Shown here: positions 7,808 through 15,891 of the stretch, one piece after another
How the letters are laid out: each line of letters starts with the position of its first letter
How positions within the stretch are numbered: position 1 is the stretch's first letter
Position numbers and translations under genes: made by a program
Notes under the pieces: generated by a model
What the model was told of the DNA's origin: nothing
Seen by the model: the letters and a program-made list of their open reading frames with translations, nothing else
Databases searched by the model: none
Assembly (NCBI RefSeq): GCF_029688735.1
Contig: NZ_JARULD010000001.1
Location: 248,001-312,000 of the forward strand
Direction: 5' to 3'
DNA from: Qipengyuania flavescens
Lineage (GTDB): Bacteria > Pseudomonadota > Alphaproteobacteria > Sphingomonadales > Sphingomonadaceae
DNA: 64,000 bases

Positions 7808-9433
7808 CTATCGAGCCAGCGCCTCCGCGATCAGCTTGCGGCTGTTCTCCACGCCGTAGAGCGCGATGAAGCTGCCCATGCGCGGCCCCTGGTCGCTGCC
7901 GAGCAGCATCTGGTAAAGCGCCTTGAACCAGTCCCGCAGGTTCTCGAACCCGTATTCCTCGCGCTTGCCGATCTCGTAGACCTCGGTCTGCAGATCCTCC
8001 GGGCTCGCATGGGCCGGGGCATCGGCGAGATAGGCGTCGAGCGCCTTCAGCGCCTCGGCCTCGTTCGGCGTCGGTGCGCGCTTGACCAGCGTCGGCGCAA
8101 TGTAGTCGCGGGTGTAGTTCACGGCTGTCTCGATCAGCACCTCGAGCTCGGGCGTCACCTGCCCTGCGCCGATGTAGCTTTCCAGATAGTCGCGCAGGTT
8201 CGGCACCGTGGCTTCGGCCCCCAGCACGCTGGCGAGGTTGAGCAGCAGGCCGTAGGTCACCGGCAGGCTGTCGCCCGCGCCCGGCGCCTCGCTACCATCG
8301 AACCCGCCATTGGCGCGCGCTAGATGCCACACCGGATTGCCGAGCTGCTTGTCGAGCTCCTGCTCGGCCAGCCGCTCGCGGAAGCTCCAGTAATCGTCCA
8401 CCGCGCGCGGGATCACGCCGACGTGCAGCTGCTTGGCGCTTTTCGGGTTCGGGAAGATGTAGAAGCCCAGGCTTTCCTCGCTGCCATATTGCAGCCATTC
8501 CTCGATCGAGAGGCCGTTGCCCTTGGACTTGGAGATCTTCTCGCCGTTCTGGTCGAGAAACATCTCGTAGATCAGCCCCTCCGGCTTGCGCCCGCCCAGC
8601 ACCTTCACGATCTTGCCCGACTGAACGCCGCTGTCGGTCAGGTCCTTGCCGTACATCTCGTAATCGACGCCGAGCGCATACCAGCGCATCGCCCAGTCGA
8701 CCTTCCACTGCAGCTTGGATATGCCGCCCAGCGCGGACTGTTCGACCACACTGCCGTCCTCGTCGGTAAAGCGGATCGTGCCGGCCTCGGCATCGACCAC
8801 CTCTACCGGCACCTGCAGCACGCGGCCCGTGGCGGGCGAGACCGGCAGGATGGGCGAGTAGGTCTTGCGCCGCTCCTCCCGCAAAGTGGGCAGCATGATG
8901 TCGAGGATCGCCTCGTTCTTGCGCAGCACCTGCTTCAGCGCTTCGTCGAACTTGCCCGCATTGTACATGTCGCTCGCCGCGATGAACTCGTACTGGAAGC
9001 CGAAGCGGTCGAGGAAGGCGCGCAGCTGCGCATTGTTGTGCGCGGCGAAGCTCTCGTGATCGGTGTCGAACGGATTGGCGACGCGGCTGAGCGGCAGGTG
9101 CAAATTCTCCTGCAACAGCGCCTGGTTCGGCACGTTGTCGGGCACCTTGCGGAGGCCGTCCATATCGTCGGAAAAGGCGACGAGGCGCGTCTTGCCGTCC
9201 TCCGGCTTCGCCCCGATCATCGCCTCGAACGCGCGGCGGACCAGCGTGGTGCGCAGCACCTCCTGGAAGGTGCCGATATGCGGCAGGCCGGAAGGGCCGT
9301 AACCGGTTTCGAACAGCACCGGGCTGCCATCGGGCTTCGCGCCATCGGGATAGCGCTTGAGCAACCGCTGCGCCTCTTGGAACGGCCAGGCCTTGGACAC
9401 GCGTGCGGCGGCGATCAGATCGGTCATGCTCAT
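7808..9433 (-). CDS. lysS: Lysyl-tRNA synthetase, class I
   Basis: 541-aa class I LysRS, which charges tRNA-Lys with lysine; the class I form is unusual among bacteria but normal in alphaproteobacteria. The Rossmann fold shows the HIGH-type motif PHIGTF (residues 51-56) and the KMSKS-type loop KISKSKGN (about 297). FSDDMDGLRKVP and the C-terminal alpha-helical anticodon-binding part complete the family length. The start MSMTDLIAAARVSKAW has AAAGGG 7 nt upstream; an in-frame codon 36 bases further out is less likely. Monocistronic, with a palindrome in the leader. Confidence 0.95.
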   Translation of the reverse strand: MSMTDLIAAARVSKAWPFQEAQRLLKRYPDGAKPDGSPVLFETGYGPSGLPHIGTFQEVLRTTLVRRAFEAMIGAKPEDGKTRLVAFSDDMDGLRKVPDNVPNQALLQENLHLPLSRVANPFDTDHESFAAHNNAQLRAFLDRFGFQYEFIAASDMYNAGKFDEALKQVLRKNEAILDIMLPTLREERRKTYSPILPVSPATGRVLQVPVEVVDAEAGTIRFTDEDGSVVEQSALGGISKLQWKVDWAMRWYALGVDYEMYGKDLTDSGVQSGKIVKVLGGRKPEGLIYEMFLDQNGEKISKSKGNGLSIEEWLQYGSEESLGFYIFPNPKSAKQLHVGVIPRAVDDYWSFRERLAEQELDKQLGNPVWHLARANGGFDGSEAPGAGDSLPVTYGLLLNLASVLGAEATVPNLRDYLESYIGAGQVTPELEVLIETAVNYTRDYIAPTLVKRAPTPNEAEALKALDAYLADAPAHASPEDLQTEVYEIGKREEYGFENLRDWFKALYQMLLGSDQGPRMGSFIALYGVENSRKLIAEALAR

Positions 9434-9752
9434 GCGCGAACCCTTTGCCGCTGCGTGCCCCTTTCGCAAGTGCGAAGTGTCGGACGCCTGTTGGAGCGGC
9501 GCCGGGCCAGTCCAGTCACATGGACCGCATGGACCACAGTCCTGGGCGGAAAAAGTTGCGGGGTGGTTTGGGGATGAACTCGTGAGGGGGACGGGGCATC
9601 GTAGTATCCGGCCATCTATCGATCATTATTGGATCCTGCCGGTGTAGGACAGAAGTCTTGGATTGTAGGACCCTTCGGTCTCATCACGGCGCTCGCGAGC
9701 CGTTTCTAATCCTTCACAGGTTCCGCTCACGGTCCCTTGGTCTAAATCGGTA
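9434..9752. other. Intergenic spacer between lysS and an orphan gene
   Basis: No gene is visible. TTCGCAAGTGCGAA at 9463-9476 is a perfect 14-bp palindrome 30-43 bases upstream of the lysS start, placed where an operator or leader hairpin could act. The rest carries two short TGTAGGAC copies and is less GC-rich towards its right end. Confidence 0.5.
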
Positions 9753-10544
9753 CTATCGCTTTTTCTCCGCGATGCATCTTGCGAGATCATCGGCACCGAC
9801 AGTGGTCATATAAAACTTGCGCCATTCGGGCGTGAGGATTTTTAGACGACCGATTCCGGCATCGCGGTTGTTCTTCAGACCATCCCTTTTGGCTTTCACG
9901 GCGATCCAGTAATCCGCAGCTACATCCATGGCGTAGCGGGCGCCTCTGTCGAAATCGGTCCTGTCCATCCGCGCTTCTGCGCGAACGAAAATCCCGGCAA
10001 CGTCATCGGGCTCGATAGGCTTGCGACCCGAAGCAGGCCAGAAATGCATCATGAAGCGCTCATCGACAGTCATACGCGTAGTGGGCTCTCGGTAGACTGT
10101 GGGAAGAGTGCCGAATTGCGCATTAGAAGTCATTTTTTTGGTATAATAAGCCCCTCCGATTTTCCCCGGTGAAAATACCTCACGCCATCTGCCAGTCTTC
10201 TTCGATAAGATGAACAATGACATATTGCGTACGTCCACCGAAGCATTGCGCTGCGAGTTTTCCGGTAACGGGTAGATGACCGACCATGGGGTGACCGCAT
10301 GAAAATTCCCCGCCTCATTGCCGATGCCGATGCGGCCCCCGCGCAGCCAGTCGGCGCCGGACGGGACGCCTAGACTATTTAGAGGGATGCCTTCCGAAGG
10401 TTGGCTCATGTCGATCAAAGCGGCACGCTGATCTCTGGCGGAGAACGCGGAAACGCAGTGTCTGGGTTCGTGAGCTGCGACTTGAGAACACGCGAGGGCC
10501 GCGAGCATTGCGAAGCCGATCTGGAACCAATTTAAGTTTGGCAA
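9753..10544 (-). CDS. Secreted hypothetical protein, 263 aa
   Basis: Not recognised. The start is TTG, supported by AGGAG 6 nt upstream. A signal peptide (IGFAMLAALACSQVAA, cleavage near VAA|HEP) is followed by a soluble domain with LRGGRIGIGNEAG, VTPWSVIYPLPENS, two Cys in the mature protein (HCVSAF near the N-terminus and ARCIAEKKR at the C-terminus, a possible disulfide) and Lys-rich turns. Composition is distinctly less GC-rich than the flanking genes, with more Asn/Lys/Ile, which hints at transfer. It sits alone between two spacers. A secreted enzyme or binding protein is possible, but no catalytic motif is evident. Confidence 0.65.
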   Translation of the reverse strand: MPNLNWFQIGFAMLAALACSQVAAHEPRHCVSAFSARDQRAALIDMSQPSEGIPLNSLGVPSGADWLRGGRIGIGNEAGNFHAVTPWSVIYPLPENSQRNASVDVRNMSLFILSKKTGRWREVFSPGKIGGAYYTKKMTSNAQFGTLPTVYREPTTRMTVDERFMMHFWPASGRKPIEPDDVAGIFVRAEARMDRTDFDRGARYAMDVAADYWIAVKAKRDGLKNNRDAGIGRLKILTPEWRKFYMTTVGADDLARCIAEKKR

Positions 10545-10694
10545 AATCTTCTCCTGTTCCGAAAACAGATTGACGTGTCTCCATCAACGGAAGCTGAATA
10601 GACGGACTCTCAACTCGACCGAAGGCACGACATCTAGCAAGAACCCTCTCTACCAAGCTTGCCCCGCGTTCCCAATGTGTTCTAACGCCAAAGC

Positions 10695-13439
10695 GTGAGC
10701 CAGCCTCTCCCCCTCCCTGCCCTTCACGCCAGCCATGCCGGAACCTGGCTGCGCGATGCAAACGGGGCGACGCGCGTGTGTTCCAAGGGCGAGGCGGTGA
10801 TGGCGGCCGCGGACACGCCGCTGTTGATGATGAACGCGCCGCTGGTGGCGAACCGGCTGGGCTATCCGGACTTGAACGGCCTCGACCTGCTGGAGCTGTT
10901 CGCTTTCGTCCATCCCGCGCAGTTCTGCGTGCCGACGCCCAAGGGCCTCGCCCATGCGCTGGGGCTGGAGGAGCCGGGCGACGATGCCGAGGTGCCGCTG
11001 CTGCTGCAGAAAGCCGCGGGCACGCTGGTGGCGACCTGCGAGAGCGCGGAGTGGGCGCAGCGCGAAGGGGCGTGGTCGACGCTGCAATCGCTGGCGCGGC
11101 TGCGCTGGCCGTGGGCGGGCGTGCTCGCCCCGCATGTGAAGAAGCCCGAACGGGCCGAGAAATGGCTCTTCAGCCGCCTGCCCGAATGGGAGGAGACGCC
11201 CGAGCGCCCGCAGCCTTCGCAGGTGCTGATCGAGGAGCCGGAGATCGAGGCGCATCTGGAGCGGCTGACCGGCGAAGGGGCCGAACGGCGCGAGGGGCAG
11301 CGGCTGTTCTCGCGCGATGCGGGCAGCGTCTTCGCCCCGCGCGACCGGCAAAAGCGCCCGCACCTGTTGCTGGCGCAGGCGGGCACTGGGATCGGCAAGA
11401 CGCTGGGCTATCTCGCCCCCGCCTCGCTCTGGGCGAAGCTGTCGGGCGGGACGGTGTGGGTGAGCACCTATACCAAGAACCTCCAGCGCCAGCTGCGCCG
11501 CGAGAGCGCCCGCGCCTGGCCTGCGACCCGCGAGGACGGATCGCCGCCGGTGGTGGTGCGCAAGGGGCGGGAGAATTACCTCTGCCTGCTGAACCTGGAG
11601 GATGCCTTGCAGGGCGGCTTTGCGGGACGGCCCGCGATCCTCGCGCATCTGGTGGCGCGCTGGGCGGCCTATACGCAGGATGGCGACATGATCGGCGGGG
11701 ACCTGCCCGGCTGGCTCGGCACGCTGTTCCGCAAGCGCGGGATCGCGGCGCTGACCGACCAGCGCGGCGAATGCGTCTATGCCGGGTGCCCGCATTACCG
11801 GAAATGCTTCATCGAACGCAGCGCGAGGAATGCCGCCCAGGCCGATCTGGTGATCGCCAATCACGCGCTGGTGATGGTCAACGCCGCGCGCGGGCGCGAT
11901 CAGGGCGGGCGGCCGACGCGGATCGTGTTCGACGAGGGGCATCACGTGTTCGACGCGGCGGACTCGACCTTCTCCGCCGCGCTAACCGGGCAGGAGGCCA
12001 TCGAGCTCAGGCGCTGGATCGTCGGGCCGGAGAAGAATTCGCGCGGGCGGCGGCGCGGGCTGGCGGCGCGGCTGGCCGATGTGGCAAGCTACGACGATGC
12101 CGGCGGCGAGGCGGTGGAGGCCGCGGTCGAGGCGGCGCACGCGCTCCCCTCCGAAGGCTGGCTGGGGCGGCTGGCGGAAGGCGCGCCGATCGGCCCCGTC
12201 GAGGAACTGCTGGCGCAGGTCCGCGCGACCACCTTCGCGCGCGACGAAAGCGGGCTGGAGGCAGGTTACGGCATCGAGACCGAGACCGCGCAGATGCCCG
12301 GCGAACTGGTCGAGGCGGCAGGCACGGCGGCGCAGGCGCTGGCTGCCATCCGCGTGCCGCTGCTCAAGCTGGCGGGCCGGCTGGAAGCGGTACTGGAAGA
12401 CGCGCCCGACTGGCTCGACGGACAGGGCCGCGCGCGGATCGAAGGCGCGCGGCATTCGCTCGCCTGGCGGATCGACCTGATCGCCGCGTGGGAAGCGCTG
12501 CTCGGGCGGCTGGGCGGGCCAGCGGACCGGGAATTCGTCGACTGGCTGCAAGTCGACCGCAACGATGCACGCGAATTCGACGTCGGCCTCTATCGCCACT
12601 GGCTCGACCCGATGAAGCCTTTTGCCCGCGTGGTCATGGAACCAGCGCATGGGCTGATGATGACCAGCGCCACGCTGACCGACCGCGACGAGAGCGGGCC
12701 GGACTGGCCGCACGCCATCGCCGCCAGCGGCGCGCCGCACCTGGAGCTAAATCCGCGCACTGCGCAGGCCGACAGCCCCTTCGATTATGCCAACCGCGCC
12801 GAGGTGCTGATCGTCACCGACATCCGCAAGGGCGACATCCCGGCAATGGCGGGTGCCTACGCGCGGCTGATCGAGGCGAGCGGCGGCGGCGTGCTCGGCC
12901 TCTTCACCGCGATCCGCCGGATGCGCGCGGTCTATGGCCGCATCGCCGACCGGCTCGCGCGGGCGGGCCTGCCGCTCTATGCACAACACGTGGACCCGAT
13001 CGACACCGGCACGCTCACCGATATCTTCCGCGACGATCCGCGCGCCAGCCTGCTCGGCACCGATGCCCTGCGCGACGGGGTGGACGTGCCGGGCGAGAGC
13101 CTGCGCTGCGTGGTCCTAGAAAGCGTGCCCTGGCCGCGCCCGACCATCCTCCACCGCGCCCGCCGCGCGGCTGCCGCCGAGCAAGAGGGCGGCGCCAAGC
13201 GCTACGACGACCGCATCATCCGCGCGCGGCTGGCGCAGGCCTTCGGTCGCCTGATCCGCAGCCGCGACGATTCGGGCCATTTCATCGTCCTCTCCAGCGC
13301 CTTTCCCAGCCGGTTGCTGTCCGCCTTCCCCGAAGGCACGCCCGTCATCCGCCTGACACTCGAAGAGGCTTTACAGCGCGTGGCGAAGGGTGTTGGAACA
13401 GTGGACGCCCAAGTCGCAGCGGAGAATGACGCCTCGTGA
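10695..13439 (+). CDS. DinG/XPD-family ATP-dependent DNA helicase
   Basis: 914-aa superfamily 2 helicase with an N-terminal extension of about 220 residues typical of alphaproteobacterial DinG-like proteins. Walker A is AGTGIGKTLGY (about 231-241) and the DEAH-type box is FDEGHH (about 413). Four cysteines between them (one in ENYLCLLN, three in GECVYAGCPHYRKC) form the expected 4Fe-4S site. Motifs in the second RecA domain include MMTSATLTD, LGTDALRDGVDVPG and QAFGRLIRSRDD. The family unwinds forked DNA and R-loops during repair. GTG start. It overlaps sixA by 4 nt, so the two are co-transcribed. No SOS box was recognised upstream. Confidence 0.9.
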   Translation: MSQPLPLPALHASHAGTWLRDANGATRVCSKGEAVMAAADTPLLMMNAPLVANRLGYPDLNGLDLLELFAFVHPAQFCVPTPKGLAHALGLEEPGDDAEVPLLLQKAAGTLVATCESAEWAQREGAWSTLQSLARLRWPWAGVLAPHVKKPERAEKWLFSRLPEWEETPERPQPSQVLIEEPEIEAHLERLTGEGAERREGQRLFSRDAGSVFAPRDRQKRPHLLLAQAGTGIGKTLGYLAPASLWAKLSGGTVWVSTYTKNLQRQLRRESARAWPATREDGSPPVVVRKGRENYLCLLNLEDALQGGFAGRPAILAHLVARWAAYTQDGDMIGGDLPGWLGTLFRKRGIAALTDQRGECVYAGCPHYRKCFIERSARNAAQADLVIANHALVMVNAARGRDQGGRPTRIVFDEGHHVFDAADSTFSAALTGQEAIELRRWIVGPEKNSRGRRRGLAARLADVASYDDAGGEAVEAAVEAAHALPSEGWLGRLAEGAPIGPVEELLAQVRATTFARDESGLEAGYGIETETAQMPGELVEAAGTAAQALAAIRVPLLKLAGRLEAVLEDAPDWLDGQGRARIEGARHSLAWRIDLIAAWEALLGRLGGPADREFVDWLQVDRNDAREFDVGLYRHWLDPMKPFARVVMEPAHGLMMTSATLTDRDESGPDWPHAIAASGAPHLELNPRTAQADSPFDYANRAEVLIVTDIRKGDIPAMAGAYARLIEASGGGVLGLFTAIRRMRAVYGRIADRLARAGLPLYAQHVDPIDTGTLTDIFRDDPRASLLGTDALRDGVDVPGESLRCVVLESVPWPRPTILHRARRAAAAEQEGGAKRYDDRIIRARLAQAFGRLIRSRDDSGHFIVLSSAFPSRLLSAFPEGTPVIRLTLEEALQRVAKGVGTVDAQVAAENDAS

Positions 13440-13963
13440 AAAACCTCGGTCTCCTGCGCCACGCCAAGTCCGACTGGGGCGCAAGCGACAAGCGCGATTT
13501 CGACCGGGGCCTGAACGATCGCGGCCATCGGGGCGCGAAGGTCATCGGCGAGCATATCGCCCAGCACGGCTTAAAGTGGGACACAGTGCTCGCCAGTCCG
13601 GCCGAGCGCGTGAAGCTGACACTGGCCGACGCCCTGCCCGATCTCGAACCGCAATGGGACCAGCGGCTCTACCTCGCCGGGACCGATACGATCATGGACG
13701 TGCTGCGCGAATGCGGCGGCGATGCGGAGGCGGTGCTGCTGTCGGGCCACAACCCGGGCCTTGGCGACATGCTGTTCGAACTCGTCGCGCCGAAGAACGA
13801 GAACGACCTCTATGACGAGGCGAAGGTCAAATTCCCGACTGCCGCCTACGCGGTCTACGAACTCGATATCGAGAGCTGGTCCGATTTGCGCGACGGCTGC
13901 GGCAAGCTGGTCCATTTCGCCCGCCCGCGCGACCTCGACGAGGAGCTGGGGCCGGAATACTGA
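13436..13963 (+). CDS. sixA: SixA-like histidine phosphatase
   Basis: 175-aa member of the histidine phosphatase (phosphoglycerate-mutase-like) family. The catalytic RHG-type motif is LLRHAKSDW with His9; LASPAERVKLT supplies the second Arg and LSGHNPGLGDM the second catalytic His. SixA-type enzymes remove phosphate from phosphohistidine on signalling or PTS proteins. GTG start overlapping the helicase stop (GTGA), so translation is coupled. The physiological substrate here is unknown. The protein is slightly longer than E. coli SixA. Confidence 0.85.
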   Translation: MKNLGLLRHAKSDWGASDKRDFDRGLNDRGHRGAKVIGEHIAQHGLKWDTVLASPAERVKLTLADALPDLEPQWDQRLYLAGTDTIMDVLRECGGDAEAVLLSGHNPGLGDMLFELVAPKNENDLYDEAKVKFPTAAYAVYELDIESWSDLRDGCGKLVHFARPRDLDEELGPEY

Positions 13964-14026
13964 GCGTCAGGCTGCAGCAAGGATAGCGTGATTAAGCAAG
14001 GCTTTCACTCCAGCGAAAGCCTCCGA

Positions 14027-14566
14027 ATGAAACGCCTTTTCCCCATCCTCGGTGCCTGCCTAGTCTCAGCCGCGGCGACCTCGGCGGACGCGGGAGAAGT
14101 CTATGGCGGCGTCCTGGCGCATGGTGTCGATACGCCGTTCACTTTCGAGACTAACGAAGAGGGGATCGACCTTCAGGCCGGCGTGCGTAGCGAACCTATC
14201 GAGGCCTTGTCCTTCGTCGGCAAGCCGTCGCTCTATGCTTTCGGGTCGGTCAATACGGCGGGCGATACCAACTTCGTGGCGGCGGGCGTCAGCTGGAAGA
14301 TCGATCTCGGCCCGGTGTACCTCCGCCCCGGTGTCGGCCTCGCCCTGCACGACGCGCCTGCGTTCAGGCTCGACCTCGAGACACGCATCCGTACCGACCT
14401 CGGTAGCCGCGTGCTGTTCGAGCCGGAGATCGCGATCGGCCTGCCGGTATCGGAGCGCGTCTCGGTCGAGGCGAGCTGGGTGCACATCAGCAATGCCCGA
14501 CTGTTCAATTCCCAGCAGAATCCCGGCATCGACATGATCGGTGTGCGCGCCAATCTGGCGTTCTAG
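14027..14566 (+). CDS. PagL-like lipid A 3-O-deacylase
   Basis: 179-aa outer-membrane beta-barrel protein with a signal peptide (ILGACLVSAAATSADA, cleavage near ADA|GE). Alternating polar/hydrophobic strands follow, ending in an aromatic residue (VRANLAF), the usual barrel C-terminus. The catalytic His-x-Ser-Asn signature of PagL is present as WVHISNARLFN, with NPGID after it. PagL removes the 3-position acyl chain from lipid A. An in-frame start lies 39 bases upstream but lacks a signal-peptide n-region. It ends at CTAG shared with soxR. Confidence 0.82.
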   Translation: MKRLFPILGACLVSAAATSADAGEVYGGVLAHGVDTPFTFETNEEGIDLQAGVRSEPIEALSFVGKPSLYAFGSVNTAGDTNFVAAGVSWKIDLGPVYLRPGVGLALHDAPAFRLDLETRIRTDLGSRVLFEPEIAIGLPVSERVSVEASWVHISNARLFNSQQNPGIDMIGVRANLAF

Positions 14567-15000
14567 CGCAATACCCGCGGACCCTTCCCGCTCTCGCCCC
14601 ATGTGTCGTTCGCATTGTAGAGCGCGCATTTTTTTAGGCTCAGGCAGCCGCAGCCGATGCAGCCGTCGAGGTCCTCGCGGACCTTCTCCAGCCGCGCAAT
14701 CTGCGCATCGATGCGCTGGCGGATGGCGGCGCTGATGCGTTTCCAGTCGGCGGCATTGGGCGTGCGGCCATGCGGCAGGCCCTTCATCGCATCCTCGATT
14801 TCAGACAGCGACAGGCCAAGGTTCTGCGCGATCAGGATGAAGCTCAGGCGCCGGATGTCGCTGCGCAAAAAGCGGCGCTGGTTGCCGCCGGTGCGCATTG
14901 GCTCGACCAGACCCTTGTCTTCGTAGAACCGGATCGCAGACACACTGAGGCCGGTGCGGCGGGCGAGTTCGCCGATGCTGAGCAGGTCGTTCGCTTTCAT
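14563..15000 (-). CDS. soxR: Redox-sensitive regulator SoxR
   Basis: 145-aa MerR-family regulator. Its N-terminal winged helix (LSIGELARRTGLSVSAIRFY) and dimerisation helix are followed by the 2Fe-2S ligands Cys114, Cys117, Cys119 and Cys125 in CIGCGCLSLKKC, the diagnostic C-x2-C-x-C-x5-C of SoxR. Redox-cycling compounds oxidise the cluster and let SoxR untwist the long spacer of its target promoter. The gene is divergent from a VOC-family gene across a clear SoxR box, which identifies at least one target. Confidence 0.96.
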   Translation of the reverse strand: MKANDLLSIGELARRTGLSVSAIRFYEDKGLVEPMRTGGNQRRFLRSDIRRLSFILIAQNLGLSLSEIEDAMKGLPHGRTPNAADWKRISAAIRQRIDAQIARLEKVREDLDGCIGCGCLSLKKCALYNANDTWGESGKGPRVLR

Positions 15001-15026
15001 CGATCAGACTGATAGCGCAATAAACC

Positions 15027-15060
15027 TTGACCTCAACTTAGCTTGAGGTTGCATCAATGC
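15027..15060 (+). promoter_or_regulatory. SoxR box and promoter of the VOC gene
   Basis: CCTCAACTTAGCTTGAGG at 15031-15048 is a palindrome (perfect outer CCTCAA/TTGAGG arms) almost identical to the known SoxR site of E. coli soxS. A -35-like TTGACC (15027-15032) touches its left edge, and a weak -10 region lies about 19-20 bp further on, the long spacing typical of MerR-type promoters. The box points to the VOC gene; soxR may be autoregulated from the same site. Confidence 0.88.
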
Positions 15061-15090
15061 GTGCATCGCCATTCGAACAGGAGATTATTT

Positions 15091-15465
15091 ATGGCCAATG
15101 CACGGTTGGAACACGTCAATTTCTCGGTCACCGACGGAGAACGCAGCGCGAAACTGCTCGAACAGCTGACCGGCTGGCACCGCCGCTGGGAAGGGCCCTC
15201 GCTCGACAACGGACGCTCTATCCATCTCGGCGACGATCATGCCTATGTCGCCATTCACACCAGCCCGCGCATCGCCGGCGGTTTCGCCAAGAGCGTGCCC
15301 ATGAACCACATCGGCATCGCGGTCGACGATCTCGACGCCGCCAAAGCCATCGTGATCGAACACGGCCTCGAAACCTTCAATCACGGCAAATACGAACCCG
15401 GCCCGCGCAGCTTCTATTTTTTCGACTGGGACGGGATCGAGTTCGAGGTGGTCAGCTATGAATGA
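15091..15465 (+). CDS. VOC/glyoxalase-fold protein under SoxR control
   Basis: 124 aa, one vicinal-oxygen-chelate fold made of two beta-alpha-beta-beta-beta modules. Metal-site positions fit His8 (LEHVNFSV), a His in MNHIGIAVDDL and the Glu of DGIEFEVVSYE. Members include glyoxalase I, fosfomycin or bleomycin resistance proteins and dioxygenases. AGGAG 7 nt upstream supports the start at 15091. Control by SoxR suggests detoxification of redox-active compounds or of aldehydes arising from oxidative stress (inference). Confidence 0.88.
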   Translation: MANARLEHVNFSVTDGERSAKLLEQLTGWHRRWEGPSLDNGRSIHLGDDHAYVAIHTSPRIAGGFAKSVPMNHIGIAVDDLDAAKAIVIEHGLETFNHGKYEPGPRSFYFFDWDGIEFEVVSYE

Positions 15466-15518
15466 GATCATGCCGCGCGAGCCGCTGTTCGCCCGCCGTC
15501 GCCAAACGCGGCGACCGG

Positions 15519-15845
15519 TTACATCCGTGGCGCCAGACCCGGATGCCGATCGGACCCGTGATAGCCGGCCAGCGCGGTCATCGGCACGTCCTCGAACCGC
15601 CCGAGCCAGCGCCGTGCCATCTTCGCCAGTGGCATCGGGTTGAGGTAATGCCGCTTGCATCGCCCGTCGCGCTCGCTCGCGACCAGCTCCGCCGCCTCCA
15701 GCACGGCGAGATGCTTGGCCACCGCCTGCCGCGTCATCGGAAGCTCCGCGCTGAGATCGGAGAGCGTAAGCCCGCCCTGCTCGCTCAGCCGGTCCAGCAG
15801 GAGCCGGCGCGTGGGATCGGAAAGGGCGACGAAGGTGTCCGTCAT
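15519..15845 (-). CDS. ArsR-family transcriptional regulator
   Basis: 108-aa winged-helix repressor. The ArsR core is ALSDPTRRLLLDRLSEQGGLT, the recognition helix lies in MTRQAVAKHLAVLEAAELV, and the wing is ERDGRCKRHYLN. No metal-binding Cys pair of the ELCVCDL kind is present, so it belongs to the non-metal-sensing group that is often paired with SRPBCC (AHSA1) proteins. No such partner is adjacent. The C-terminus (GYHGSDRHPGLAPRM) is short and polar. Target unknown. Confidence 0.87.
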   Translation of the reverse strand: MTDTFVALSDPTRRLLLDRLSEQGGLTLSDLSAELPMTRQAVAKHLAVLEAAELVASERDGRCKRHYLNPMPLAKMARRWLGRFEDVPMTALAGYHGSDRHPGLAPRM

Positions 15846-15891
15846 GCGGCAAGGCTAGGCAAACCGCGCCGAGTCGCTCAAGGTTAGGGGG

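Noticed and set aside
10545-10694. An SOS (LexA) box before the DinG-like gene
   Set aside because: No GTTC-N7-GTTC direct repeat is present; the CTGTT/AACAG repeat near 10554-10568 is short and belongs to the leader of the secreted protein on the other strand.
10778-13429. An 883-codon frame on the plus strand in a second frame of the helicase gene
   Set aside because: It lies wholly within the DinG-like gene, has a composition of Arg, Gly, Ala and Pro typical of a shifted GC-rich frame, and has no ribosome-binding site or recognisable domain.
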